64,000 nt of DNA from Metridium senile (taxonomy: Eukaryota > Cnidaria > Anthozoa > Actiniaria > Metridiidae). Shown piece by piece: positions 46,455-58,134 of this stretch; the stretch's first letter is position 1, and every line of letters starts with the position of its first letter. The translations under genes were made by a program, and so were the position numbers. Location: assembly GCA_949775045.1 (NCBI GenBank), contig OX459108.1, positions 5,397,961 to 5,461,960 of the forward strand, given 5' to 3'. The notes below the pieces were generated by a model. That model was not told the DNA's origin, did not search any database, and saw nothing but the letters and a program-made list of their open reading frames with translations.

Positions 46455-47395
46455 CCATGTTGTGGCAGTTGTTTCTATGTATCAGGATTCCTGTTTTGCA
46501 AAGTTTTTGAAAAGTCCCAAAAACATCATTATCAAGTTGTTCTTGAGAAATTAACATCACAAATATAAGATGGGCAGTTACTAAAGCAATTTGCGTGATT
46601 TTTGTGCTTATTCAGAAACCTGTGCGACATTTGTTTCTATGTACCTGGATCCCTATGTCACAAAGTGTTGACATTTCACCCCCTCCCCTCCCACTAAAGT
46701 GCCGCTATGGCGGCTCAAATTTCAGTGCCGACAGGTTTCAAAAGGTCTCAAAACTATTTTATGAAATTGTTCTCGAAAATTAAACGTAAGAATAAGATAG
46801 ATACTAAGGTGATTTTTGAGGCAATTTGGGCTGTTGAGAGTGGTTTTCAGACGGGCCGATTTGAGACTTGCGATGCGATGTTGAGTTCGCTTCGTGAACG
46901 TTAAAGTCACTTTCTCTGACATTGTAAAGAACAAAAATAGCACATTAATCAATATAAACTTCAGATTTCTGTTTGAAGTGCTAGATAATATGCTGTAGCG
47001 ATTGCAATTTTGCATGTACATCTTCTGTTTTGTGCTAGAAGACTTCGCTAACGGCGGATCGATTGTTTGAAAACACTGATTCCGGTAAAGATAGCTCTTA
47101 AGAAGAGCTCGTAAATTACCAGTTTCGATCGCTTATCTGAAGCTTGTAAGAACACATTCTTCTCGTCTTTTAATAGGAGTAAGTAAAGTGATTTACTTGG
47201 AGCAGCATGTCTGTAGAACAGAACGTAATGATAGCGAATACTTTGGCAAACCTCAATTCAAAGAACATAGCAATCGTTTTCAGCGGGAAACACACTATTT
47301 ATTCGCCATTTCCATAATTGTCGAAGCACATGATCTTAACGTGACCTTCGCCTGTCAAACTAATGACAACGTCAATCACCGTCATACATGAGGCC
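46455..47395. repeat. Dispersed repeat family Q, copy 2, with an extra partial duplication
   Basis: 46630-47395 matches copy 1 at 22430-23130. The 46455-46620 segment repeats part of its own left portion (TTTCTATGTAYC, CAGTTACTAAAGCAATTTG), so this copy has an internal duplication. A 65-codon frame at 46707 (MAAQISVPTGFKRSQNYFMK) is not conserved in copy 1. Confidence 0.75.
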
Positions 47396-47399
47396 ATCG

Positions 47400-48160
47400 G
47401 GGAACTATTGTCCATTTGTCTGGTCGAAAATGACGGGGGAAAAACAAACCCATTTTAAGACTGTGCTACCACAGTAATAATAATAATAATAAAAGTTTTC
47501 AAAAGTTTTGTAAATATATATTCTACCAGTAAATAACCCAAAAAATAGTAAATACTTACAGTCTACACACAAACTACACACAGACGTCGCCATCTTCACT
47601 TAGCTAGCAGTCAGAAAAGACTGTGTGCTTTTATGTGCACTTACTTCGCATGATCAGAATATTATAATAATTGTTGCAGGGAGGAGATAGAGTCAGATAG
47701 TTTGTCAGATAGTCAGATAGGAGATAGTCAGGAGAATGCACAGCAGTAGAGAGGGGGAGATGATAGAATATTTCAGAACTTACAATATCTTTATAATATT
47801 TTTATTATTTCAATTCCATACATGTACATTTACACACAAATAAATTAAGTCAAAACTTGCTTTTGTGGGTTCCCTGTGTCGGCAAATAAAATGGCGTCGA
47901 AGACTAGCTTAGGCTCAGATTTCAGCCGTTGGGGTTTCGTGCGCCCGCGATACTCTCCCCTCTAACGGCTGGGTGCATCGGCTTGGCATTGTTTTTCTCA
48001 GCCAATCAGCGATTTGCCCCTCGAAATTCGTAATTCCTTCGTTTTAGCACTAAAATTATGCTATTTTCAGCCGTTTAAATAAAATTCTTGGAGATAAATT
48101 GACAAAAACTGGAACATTTTGATGTGTTTTAAATGAATTTTGGTATTTTCACTTCCGATT
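47400..48160. other. Intergenic, no gene seen
   Basis: An (AAT)n tract lies at 47474-47491. A CG-rich stretch at 47890-47960 could be a promoter, but no gene attaches. Confidence 0.4.
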
Positions 48161-48409
48161 ATCTTTCTTTTTCTGCAAAATAAAACGATTTAAATGTTAT
48201 TTTTCTTACAAAATATGGCAAGGTTTGACCTACTAGTTGGTTTATACTATAACAATTAGACCTCTCGCCCTTATGGTCTACGGCCTCATGGGCTATTGAC
48301 TTGTAGACCATTCGGGCTCCAGGACTAATTGTTAAATATACTACTCCATTGAATAGTTCTTTAGAAATGTTTGACACGGGTAAAGGCACTTGAGCGCAAT
48401 AAAAAGGCG

Positions 48410-48486
48410 GCTATTCCAATTACATCGAGCTAACTGGGCCATGGGACTAGCAAGGAAGCATCATATTTACAGTTTTGTATCAACTG
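48410..48486. repeat. GPCR 3' end segment duplicated at 63.4 kb
   Basis: About 70 bases spanning the GPCR stop codon and the first part of its 3' UTR (TAACTGGGCCATGGGACTAG core) recur at 63366-63440 in the same orientation, with about five differences. Confidence 0.7.
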
Positions 48487-49388
48487 TCCCCTCATCTTCT
48501 TGTCGATTCCTGGTAGCTATATGTCGTTCTGGTATCCCTTCATTTGGATCGTTTACGGCTAGATTTTGACGACACCTCATCCTACCTAATATCTCCATCC
48601 TAAACGCACGCATGCGTACGACGTAGACGATGAAATTGACGAAAGAGTTGCCATAGCTAGGCCACTTAATTCCAGCTTCTAAATTATCAGTAAAAACATT
48701 CTTCAAATTGGGACAGTTAATAAAGTAGACACAGATAATCATATAGACCATTACGCTAAGAAAAGGAATCCATGTAACCAAACTAACAAGCGTGACAACA
48801 GCCAGCGTGAAGGTAAGCTTGTTGTTACTATGATGGATTGCGTGATTGGAAAAATCTCTCTTGAACGACACTTTTATCCATATAAGGCAATATGAAATTA
48901 TGACGATGGAAATTGGGGTTAAAATTGTTATAATAGGGTATGTCAGTTGAATTATCCTTCCGGTCTCCCGGTCGTTAAGGTTGTCTGCCAAATATTGACA
49001 CAGTAGAACCGCGAGAGGCAATGACCAAACCATGCATACCCCAACACGATACGGGACGGTACCCAAAGTGTGGTGTTTGAAGGGATAATATGTTGCATAA
49101 ACTCGTTCAATGGCTACAGCAGCTAGACCACACAAAGATGTGGTCCCAAAAAAGATATCTTGTAAACGATAAGCAGTAAAAAATATCTCATATAACCGTT
49201 CTCGTCCTAATTATATGCATGGGCACAGATACCAAGCCAACAAAGAGATCAGCAACAGCCAGGTTAACTATCAATGCGTATCTACGACAACGTAGACGAG
49301 GGGTGCTTGTAAATATCACTACAGTAACGACGTTGACTGTTACTATGACAACTGCTTCTGCTGAAAAAACCCACGTAATGAAATCCAT
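48467..49388 (-). pseudogene. Class-A (rhodopsin-type) G-protein-coupled receptor, single frame break
   Basis: Start ATG at 49388 (MDFITWVFSAEAVVIV) follows a TTAATTGCAG acceptor-like sequence. Seven segments can be read: TM1 with N in TVNVVTVV; TM2 YALIVNLAVADLFVGLV with the conserved LAxAD; TM3 SLCGLAAVAIERVYA, with ERV for the DRY box; TM4 VCMVWSLPLAVLL; TM5 ending ISYCLIW; TM6 LVTWIPFLSVMV, a CWxP variant; TM7 NSFVNFIVYVVRMRAFR, an NPxxY variant with Phe for Pro. A one-base shift near 49200 separates TM2 (ending PMHII) from ERLYEIFFTAYRLQD leading into TM3. The rest is open and otherwise sound. It belongs to the large cnidarian set of orphan amine/melanocortin-like receptors. Ligand unknown. 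The break may be real or a sequencing error. Confidence 0.8.
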
Positions 49389-49502
49389 TCTTGGAATACT
49401 TTCCTGCAATTAAGATGATATATTTGATTAAACATGAGCAACAAATAAATGTGCGCAGGCTCGTACTGAAATAATGACAACCTTCATATGCGCTTGTGGA
49501 CA

Positions 49503-49764
49503 TATACCTATTTCAATTAACGTTGTCCATCTGGAATGGTTGATGTGAGACCGATAGGAATTGTGGGAGCTCGTTAAACTGCAAATACACTATTATAATC
49601 ACGCTGGAATATTAATATTTACTTCTGAAATACTGTTATCTGTAATTCAACACCATTCAAGTGTGATTAAAACATTGTGTTTGGAATTTAATGAGCTCCC
49701 ACAATTCCTATCGGTCTCAGATCAACCATTCCAGATGGACAACGTAAATTGAAATAGGTGTATA
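49503..49764. mobile_element. Foldback MITE, 262 bp, upstream of the GPCR
   Basis: TATACCTATTTCAATTAACG at the left and its near complement at the right, with arms running through CCGATAGGAATTGTGGGAGC. It sits about 110 bases upstream of the GPCR start. Confidence 0.9.
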
Positions 49765-49769
49765 CTGTA

Positions 49770-50978
49770 TATACACGACCGAAAGGAACTGTGGGTCTTT
49801 AGTTATTATTTATTTTCTTTATTACGAGGTTATTGTACAATGCCAGCTTCGATCCTTCAGTGAAGCCATGGGGGTCATTACCAGTTACCTTATAAAAGAA
49901 GTGCCTATCATTTATGAAGCTTGTCAATTTAGTAATACTGATTATATACTGTATGCGTAACCACAGTTCTTTTTGGTCGCACAATTGACGTTCACAGCTA
50001 ACTTTGACGCCTATTTGTTTTCAAAAAAAAAATTATAAAAATAGGTATTTATAAAATATTAAGGCTTATTGGGTTCGTTATTGCGAGCTTGCGCACTAAA
50101 GCTTCGTAAGGGAACACATGATTTAAGCTTGAATTGCTAAGATAAAACTCCAAAACATAGAATTTCAGCTTTTCAGTTTTTTTTTATCCATTCGAATTCT
50201 CTTAATTTTACCTACTGCACCTCGATATATATTAGTTTGTTCCGTGGTTATTGAACTATGATATATGTCGTTGCTTATCGCGGTAAACTAAGCAATTTAA
50301 GCATCAACATATATATTAAGGTGGCTTCTCTACGGATAAAAAAAGTCTATGAAATTTTCTCATACAAAGGCAAATTTATCAGCTTAAATAATGATCTAAA
50401 TATTTTCTTGGAATCTTTTAATTTGATAAAATAAAAGGAATATTTTGACGGCAACTTATGTGCCCAGTTTCGTGACAGTTGGCCCAGTTTCGTGACATGA
50501 TGTAAAAATGCATTGTTTTCAAGTAATTCACAACAAAATTCGATCAAACAAATCAAAAACACATTTTTTACCTTAAACTATATTTTTGCGCTAACATTTG
50601 GATTGTTCCTTTCCATTTTTTTATTTTTTTAAATTTTGTAATATGAAACTATTCGAAATGTTTCAAAGTCCTGCTACTTATCAACTTAATTTGAATAGAA
50701 ACGATCTGCAAAGGCGACTTTATCTGCCGTAGTGTTCGATAGCAAAAGCAAAACTTGATTCACTATATATACGAACACAATTCATAAAATGTGTATTTTC
50801 AAACAATTTTTAGCCATGATTTTGTTTAAAGCCATTAACTTTCAGTGTTTTCGGGCTTTTTGTAACGAAACTGTGCACCTAATCTTAAAACGGACTAAAT
50901 ATTATGCATCTAATTTTTTTGCAAATATCAAAATTGCTGAATTTTCAAAGGTTGTAGAACGAAGTTGAACTCTCTAGC
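49770..50978. other. 1.2-kb AT-rich stretch, no gene
   Basis: A short direct repeat GGCCCAGTTTCGTGACA occurs twice at about 50460-50500. Nothing else recognised. Confidence 0.45.
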
Positions 50979-51211
50979 TACACCTACTTGCAGTAAGGTT
51001 GTCATACAAAATAGAACATTTGTCACAAAGAAAATAGAACATTTGTGATTTAGTGTGAAAGGAATTAATTAAAAGACAAAAGAGAGAGTTCAGCTTGAGT
51101 GATCTTCTAATGTCTTTTAATTAATCTCTATCGTACTTAAATCACAAATGTTCTATTTTCTTTAAAACAAATGTATATTTTTGTATGACAACCTTACTGC
51201 AAGTAGGTGTA
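50979..51211. mobile_element. MITE family M, copy C (complete)
   Basis: TACACCTACTTGCAGTAAGG and its exact complement at the right bound a palindrome. The left arm carries a duplicated AAAATAGAACATTTGT, giving 233 bp. Confidence 0.92.
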
Positions 51212-51294
51212 TCGTCAGTATAAATCTTGTTTTTGTTCTTTGAGAATATGCTTTGTAAATCCCTCTTTCTCGAGCCCAGGTCAGTTTACTGCAG

Positions 51295-51780
51295 TAAAGC
51301 AGTGTTTACACGAGCAATTTTTCCTTGACAAGTTTTCCTTGACAAGGAAAAATTGCTCGTGTAGATGGAGTAAAATGAACAATTTTTCCTTGACAAGGAA
51401 AAGCTAGCATGTTGGCTTTTCCTTGATAAGAAAAAATTGTCAAGGATGAAATTTGCTCGTGTAGACGGACAACAAGGAAAATGTGGCAAGGAATATTAAT
51501 GAGATTAGTTCCCAGTCTTTTCGCACGATCAGTCAAAATAAACGCCGTGTTTTTCTATTCGACAAGGGACTGGAACCAATATCATGTTAGTACTCCGCTG
51601 ATTGCAAGGCATTGCGAGCACAACTTAAACTTGTCAAGGAAAACTTGTTCATAATCTACACGAGCAAGGAAACCTTGTCAATATGAAATTGTCAAGGAAA
51701 ACTTGCTGATCGTCTACACGAGCAATGAAAATTGTCAAGGATACTTGTCAAGGAAAAATTGTTCGTGTAAACGCCGCTTA
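51295..51780. mobile_element. Modular TIR element built from CTTGACAAGGAAAA units
   Basis: The outer ends AGTGTTTACACGAGCAATTT and AAATTGTTCGTGTAAACGCC are inverted. Inside, TTGTCAAGGAAAA and CGTGTAGAC(G)G motifs recur about a dozen times in both orientations, making several nested hairpins. GTTTACACG ends recall hAT-like MITEs, but the class is unproven. Confidence 0.8.
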
Positions 51781-51912
51781 AAAGTCATACATTTTAGTCA
51801 GCAAACCTCCACTACTCTGTCAACAATTGCTTCTCTTCGAAGAATCCGTGCATGTAAAAGCCCGTCAAAACATACATATTGAAGCTAAATGTTCAGTGTT
51901 TTCTCTGTATAG

Positions 51913-52210
51913 TAATAATAATAATAACTTTATTTATGTGTCACATCGTTCTAGCTATTTACAAATAACTAATTGGGGACACCTATCTAAAACCCTTTAT
52001 AAAAACCACTAAAATGTATATCCCAACCTCATACGCTGATTCCATACCTAATATCCATCCCGTATTTAATATTTACAGTTTGCAATAATAATAATTTCCC
52101 ACCCCACACCACTATTTACTCCCACCCTATATATTATATATAATTCCCCTGAAATAAATCTACTTCCCTAAACCCAATCTATAAAACCTTAAAATGCTCC
52201 CCACTTACTT
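51913..52210 (-). mobile_element. LINE 3' UTR and tail, minus strand
   Basis: On the minus strand the segment ends CACATAAATAAAGTTATTAT followed by (ATT)n, the same tail form as at 61880 and 3380. Upstream is non-coding UTR-like sequence. Only the 3' end is present, so it is heavily 5' truncated. The upper border is approximate. Confidence 0.5.
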
Positions 52211-52427
52211 GACTTAAAGAAATAATATAAATAACTAAATAAACTAGCTAATTATACTGACTACACAAATAACAATTCTTATCTTCAATATCTAGCTTGC
52301 GTATCTTTACGATGATCGTAATTTTTGTAGAATTGTCTGCAAAACCGAGATAAACAGTAAACATTAATTTTTTACTTTGATTCATATATTTTACGTTTTG
52401 AGAAGATTGCGTAAATGGATTATTGTA

Positions 52428-52740
52428 CAAGACCCGAAGTGATCCCAGGACCCGAAGTGATACCGGGACCCGAAATGATCCCCAAAACTGTTGTTATTGT
52501 ACCCGAAGTGACCCAAGGACCCGAAATGAGCACGAGATGGAACCCGAACTAGCCTCCTCCGCAGGCATCTCTTAGGCAGAAAAAACGAAGAAAAAGAAAA
52601 AACACGTCGCGGGCTTCCGTGACATATGGCAAAAATGATCCTCGAATTTTCAACACAGGAACCCCAAAATCACGAAACTCACTCTCGGACTCAGGAGTTG
52701 CCTGCGGAGGAGGCTAGACCCGAACTTATCCCCGTATATT
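52428..52740. repeat. GACCCGAA minisatellite split by a transposon
   Basis: GACCCGAAGTGAT(CC)-type units of about 16-20 bases repeat six or more times at 52430-52549 and resume at 52716, on the far side of the inserted element. Confidence 0.8.
52550..52715. mobile_element. 166-bp TIR element inside the minisatellite
   Basis: TAGCCTCCTCCGCAGGCA and TGCCTGCGGAGGAGGCTA are perfect 18-bp ends. They are flanked by AACCCGAAC / GACCCGAAC, a 9-bp duplication with one difference (though the host is itself repetitive). The TAGCCT start is shared with the 27.6 and 62.5 kb family. Confidence 0.8.
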
Positions 52741-53613
52741 CTACGGAATGGACTTAGGGAATAGGAGATGAAATAGGAATTTTAATTTATCTTAAAAGAA
52801 ATTGTGTTGTCACTTTTAATTATTTTATTTATTCATTTTTTTAATTATTTATTGTTAAGTTTTAAAAAAGACGAACACTACAATTAAAACGATTGGACAT
52901 CACGATCATCCGATGTAATTGTCAAGGGAGGTTCAATTCGTGGAGCATGTAAAAATATACAAAATACGGTTCAATGATTAGATATAGTTTAACTTGTACA
53001 GAGTCCATCTGAACGTTTAGCGTAAAATATAAAGGATCTCAAATATTCTGAAACAATCGAGTTTTCTTGTACATTTTTGTAAGATGAAGCATTTTTCAGG
53101 GACTACTGTCGTTAGTCCGTGCTCTTCCTTGCGATGCTTGCCAGGTTACCAGTATTCGTCTATTCCTTGGTGTAGGTGGCGCGCGGTATAATGACCATAT
53201 AGCGGGTCCTTTGCATTTGTAACAGCAATAAGCACCCTCATATATAACAAAAGCGATTCATTAAGAAAAACTCTTAAAACTGAACTTATATATTAACATG
53301 ATAACATGCATAAATTCTTATATCACAACAAATTATTATTTTTTTAAACACGCTGGGCTGGCATTGAAATCAGCGTTTTTAACCGTGATTTTGCATAACA
53401 TTTTATAGTCGAATCCGATCAACTTCAAATTTTACATGTGAAGAGTACACACCCAAAGAAAAATTGTCTTCTTTTCACTTTTACAAAATGTTACGATTTT
53501 TGGCGGGGAAATGACGTCATCAATTTTAGAGGGAAATCCTAAACGAGGGATTTTCAAAATTTTAGAATGCGCATTGAAAGAACTCATTGAGAAACGTTCA
53601 AAACCGAAGAGAT
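52741..53613. other. No gene seen
   Basis: A CG-richer patch at 53110-53200 has no open frame. The rest is AT-rich. Confidence 0.45.
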
Positions 53614-53799
53614 AAGGGCCTGGGCAAACGGCTTCATCATTTGCTTCAACATCCCTTCGATTTTGTTGAATAGCAATGTTGAAGCCATTTGTCATCCCAT
53701 TTTAACATTGTCATTGAGTTCAACATCGTTCAATTGCAACAACCATTCTACAACGTTGAACAAAATCGAACCAATGTTGAAGCCGTTTGCCCGGGCCTA
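53614..53799. mobile_element. Foldback MITE with GGGCAAACGGCTTCAACAT-type ends
   Basis: AGGGCCTGGGCAAACGGCTT at the left and AAGCCGTTTGCCCGGGCCTA at the right. GTTGAA/TTCAAC motifs recur inside. Confidence 0.88.
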
Positions 53800-54131
53800 A
53801 ACAGTCAAAGTCAAATTTAATCTGAATATATAATTTTATTTTAAAATTGCATTTTTATGTAAAATGGAAAAAAAAAATTTAACTTCAAAATCCCGGCCTC
53901 GTTGTCAAATTCACACTAAAATTGATTACGTCATCGAGGTCTGATATGACGCCGAGGTCTGATATTTCCCCGTACAAACCGAACAAGCGAGGTTAATAAA
54001 TCGTCTATAATATGGCTTTCAAGTTTAATTTTGCTTGACGTTTTCACTCTTTCATAACTACGATCACAACTACGTATAACTCAAAAAAGAACAAATGCAA
54101 ATGAGTGATATCTTTACAGTACAATTTTAGA

Positions 54132-54413
54132 TATAGCTATTTCAAAAAACGTTGAATACTGAATAATGCATTCCAAGACCAAAGGGCATTGTGGGTCTCA
54201 TTGATTCGTAATAAATAATACATATACAGCGATATTTAGTCCAAATAACTATCTCATATATTGTTTTGAATGGAATGCACTAAGAATATAATAACTAACT
54301 ATTATTTATTTTACTTTAAACTATATTACTTGACCCAAAATGCATTTCGGTCTTGCAATGTACTATTCAGTATGCACTATTCAGTATTCTACGTTTTTTG
54401 AAATAGCTGTATA
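54132..54413. mobile_element. MITE nested in the left arm
   Basis: TATAGCTATTTCAAAAAACG and CGTTTTTTGAAATAGCTGTA ends, with ATACTGAATA continuing the arms. The right arm at 56399-56478 reads straight through the insertion point, proving mobility. Confidence 0.88.
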
Positions 54414-54478
54414 TGACTAATAATAGTGCAAAATTTCAGTCAAATCCATATAAAACAACGTCTTTAAAGGCCCAGTAT

Positions 54479-55244
54479 CGACCGGGATGCTTTGCGGCCG
54501 TTTTTTTTTGTTGTTGTTTTTTTTGTTTGTTTTTTGTTTATTTTTGTTTTTGTTTTGTTTTTTTGGTGCTCTCTAATTGGCCAAAAACCGCGCGAGTTCA
54601 AAGTCCATGGCCGTACGGAGATACGAAAAATATCACATATCAACATACCTGAGAGTAGCGAACTCTTTCGACGAACCTTTGAGCTTTTGAGTGTTTCTGA
54701 ATATCCTTAAATGCATCCCTGAGAAGAAAACTATCGTGTAATAGTATGCGATGAATATAATAAAGGATTGGGCATGGTATGTTATGTGTATTTCTGTTGT
54801 ATTATCAAAGTAACGATATTGATCAACTCGATTTGTCCGCTTTGTTTTTTTTTAAAGCAATCGTAGTAGTAAAAATATGTTTAAGAAAGTTGAGCTCCAA
54901 ATATAGTTTATAAGTATTTTTAATGTTCATAGTATATTATCGTCTCTTCTGAGCAGCTATATGGCATATTTTAACTGCTAGTCCGTGGATCGGAACGAGA
55001 TGCCTGCGAAGCGGCCGAGTTGATTGTAATCTACTCGGCAAACATCAAAGCCTGTTATTTTCATCTGTTTACGGAAAATATTGCGGTACAGATGTTGTAA
55101 AATACATAGAGAACTTAAATACAGTGAAATGTTTTGAGATATTAGCAGGATTACTTAGGATTAGTTGGATTGAGAAGGCATCATGAACTTTGATAATTTC
55201 GTGATACACGATATTAGGTCGAGGCACGCAAAGCATCCCGGTCG
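54479..55244. mobile_element. TIR element, 766 bp
   Basis: CGACCGGGATGCTTTGCGGCC at the left is mirrored by GGCACGCAAAGCATCCCGGTCG at the right (one difference in the first 18). The centre holds a T-rich simple repeat (54487-54562) and no coding frame. Confidence 0.75.
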
Positions 55245-55337
55245 AAGTTGAAGTACGAAAGTATAGCGCCCGCCGAATGAAAATTTACTACAACGACCGT
55301 GATATCGCGTGTTTATTTCAGTGGCTGATTAAGTTAA

Positions 55338-55930
55338 GGCCCTGTACACACGTAGCCGGGTATTTTTGAAAACGGATATTTTTTTATCCGTATTCAAAAA
55401 GATCTGCGTCCACACGTAGCGTATTCGAATCGTATTTGCCCGTCCACACGTATACGCGATAACGCTTCGAAAACGCTAGCCGTCCATACAGTAGCACATC
55501 CGCGAAAATTCAACACTTTGCGCCATCTTTGTTTACTTCGCTCGCTTCACAATCCAACCCCTTTTTATATAGTAAATATGTCTAAACAAGTGACTTAGTC
55601 AAAGGGAAAAGGGAAGGCTGTAAATTGTACATATTATTAATTATATTCTTTTAAAGGTCAAAATCGCCGTGGTCTTGCTGGCCGTCAGTTTATGCTCTTT
55701 AACGGCGCTGTTTTCCCTCCAGATCAGCGAAATTATCCTTAAAATGTTACGTCGCCTCCTTGTATAATTAGCTTGAATGTTTAAATAGGCAACTTGCGAT
55801 TGTATGTAGGCTATAAAATTTTAAATAAGCCCAAGAAGAAGTGAGAACAGCCTGACGTCATCGTATTCAAAAAGCTCCGTTTTCGCCGTCCACACGTATA
55901 CGATAAGCCTCCGGCTAAAAAGATCTACAG
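55338..55930. mobile_element. hAT-like element, right end degraded
   Basis: GGCCCTGTACACACGTAGCC opens the element, and CGTCCACACGT-type motifs recur four times inside and near the right side, in both orientations (GTCCACACGTATACGATAAG at 55889). Full right terminus not found. The ends resemble hAT MITEs of marine invertebrates; assignment by form only. Confidence 0.55.
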
Positions 55931-56398
55931 TCTGGAGAGCGTTTACTTTTTATGAAAACTTTTAATAAACATTAACAGCATTCCACCTTATTCATTAGTT
56001 TCAATGGTTTGAGTATTTTAGTCTTTTAATTAAGAAATGGAAACTAAGATAGCATAGCCTCCTTCAATTGTGTTCTATCAATAAGCTTTTGTTTTAAAAA
56101 TGCACCGAACTGGTTCACTGCACATTTTCTATTCATATACCATTACTTTTATCAAATACGACTCCCAGTAGACATCTAATGAGTGGGATTTGAAAAGCCG
56201 TTCTTTTCATTTCTTAACTCAAATCATGTCAGTTTGTTAGAATAGGATTAAATCATTGTTTTTTTTGTGAGAAAACCTTCTCAAGTGTGAAATAAATTAG
56301 TTACATACCTCAGCGAATGTTCGGCTATAAGCCTATATATCCTGCGGCCCGCGGGATATATATGGCTTATAGCCTCCATTCTCGGTGTGTAACTCTTA
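55931..56398. other. No gene seen
   Basis: A local hairpin lies at 56320-56372 (GGCTATAAGCCTATATATCC mirrored around GCGGCCCGCG). Confidence 0.5.
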
Positions 56399-56521
56399 CT
56401 TTATATGGATTTGACTGAAATTTTGCAACATTATTAACTATATATCTAAAATTGCACTGCGAAGATATCACTTAATAAGATAGTACAAATTTTCGACACA
56501 ATTAAACACAACATTGTCTAC

Positions 56522-56797
56522 AAACTAGAATGCCCACACGAACGTTGTCCTCACACCTAAATTGGGGAAACAGTCATAAGAATAGAGGAACGCATAGCAA
56601 ACATAGTGGAAAAGACAAGAAATTCACTAAACATAGCATTGAAACAGGACACGCGTACGAAACCATAAACATCGAACACTCGAGTATTCTCGCGTCTAAA
56701 TTTAGAGACTATAGAAAAAGGAAATCATCAGAAGCACTCTTTATTAAAGAACAAAAGCCTAGCCTGAATGCTGACAAGGACAATCGATTTCCTTGAG
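56522..56797 (+). pseudogene. Penelope-like element: GIY-YIG endonuclease fragment
   Basis: One frame reads LECPHERCPHT-stop-IGETVIRIEERI, the cysteine-rich approach and the YIGET half of a GIY-YIG nuclease, with Tyr mutated to a stop. A second frame continues HSGKDKKFTKHSIETGHAYE, SSILASKFRDYRKRKSSEAL and FIKEQKPSLNADK, the end of the domain with its catalytic-type Glu and the PSLN motif. This is the C-terminal domain of Penelope-like reverse transcriptase proteins, which nicks the target DNA. The reverse transcriptase is absent. The stop and one shift make it a relic. Confidence 0.75.
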
Positions 56798-56799
56798 TC

Positions 56800-58010
56800 T
56801 CCTAAACTAATTTAGAATTCATGTAAGCTCATTTTGCTGTTAATGGCCTTTGGATAAAGGCAGAAATATATACAAGGTACTAAAAGTGACAAGTCTTCTC
56901 GCATTCCTCTTTATTATGTCATTCATTCAAACAACATCAAATTAGAAATTGTACCAAGAAGTTAGCTAAGCATTAAAAAAATAATTATAAAAAATAGAAG
57001 CAACCATACCTGATCTTCAACGATTTTTTGATGGAGTGATATTACTTTATAGCTAGCAAATGACAAAGTAATTATCCAGAAACAAAGTACAGTATAGAGT
57101 GGAAATCCACTGCGCAAAATACGACTTCAGCACGGTTTAAATTGGTAGTAACTTCTATTCTAATATTCATGTCTAACAAACGCAGTTGATTGGTTAAAAT
57201 CGTAGTTTGTTTGATGGCAGTGTAAATGCACTTATTTTAGATTGTTTATTCACATGCATGTCTTTCAAATAATGACGGGCCGTTGGATAATTGGTTTATG
57301 GTTGAAAATATTCCCTGTGCGGTCCTTTATAGGGTTCTTGCTTGAAGTCTTTTGACAAGCGTTTATTTGGCAGATCTTTAATTTATGCGTAGCTTTTAGG
57401 GCTTACAATACCTTTTGTTATAACGCAGTTTTAAGGAGGCTCGGTACTCTTTGCAAACTTGACGACCTCTCATTTTTAACGGGCCATATCTTTTGATTCA
57501 GTGAACAACAAGATACGAAACTTTGCAAGCAAATACACATTGCTTTGAACTTTAGCCCAGTATAAAGTTTGTTAACATCGGAACGTCCATAGCAACGGAA
57601 ATGGGACCCCCCGGAATTTACAAAACGCAAAATATCTTTCGTATAAGGTAAATTCTAATAAAACCCACGCTTGTGCATGTAGATTACGCCTAGTGCCTCA
57701 ACTATACAAAGTTTAAACAAATTCAAATTGAGAGTTTTTGCTCTGTAGAGAGGTAAAGTTTTCAATAAAAAAGATGCATTTTTAAGAAGCTGCCATTCTA
57801 AAATTCAAAACTCGGACTTAAAAAGCCGTAGGGAAATAATTTGTACATCAAACTTTAGATTATTTATACTCGTGTAATCCTGAAAATTTGAGTTCAATCA
57901 GCTTTTTAAAACTTCGATTTTTTTATTTGTTTATAAAGAGCCGTTTTGCACGAGTCAGTATTATAATAACTTTCTCCGCGTTTTCTGTCGCGATTTCAAA
58001 AATCTGAGAT
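56800..58010. other. 1.2-kb stretch without gene or clear repeat
   Basis: AT-rich. Only short unassignable frames. Confidence 0.45.
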
Positions 58011-58013
58011 AAA

Positions 58014-58134
58014 ATAAAATTCTAAACTTGGGTATATTTGCCTTCGCTTTACAGCAGCTGTTTTGTTTTTATTAAAACAAAACAAAGAAACAAAGGCAAG
58101 TATACCCAAGTTCAGAATTTTACTTAACCGTCTC
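58014..58134. repeat. Inverted repeat, 120 bp
   Basis: AAAATTCTAAACTTGGGTAT is mirrored by ATACCCAAGTTCAGAATTTT, around a loop containing CAGCAGCTG and AAAACAAAACAAAG. Confidence 0.75.

Larger units (their letters stand above)
54090..56478. repeat. Arms of an older inverted repeat (54090-54470 and 56399-56478)
   Basis: GTGATATCTTTACAGTACAATTTTAGATA ... TGCAAAATTTCAGTCAAATCCATATAAA on the left is mirrored on the right (in each arm AAATTTCAGTCAAATCCATA). The left arm is opened by the MITE at 54132-54413; the right arm is the unopened state. Confidence 0.7.

Noticed and set aside
54413..54710. Frames rich in Phe/Val/Cys resembling a membrane protein
   Set aside because: They come from the T-rich simple repeat at 54487-54562.
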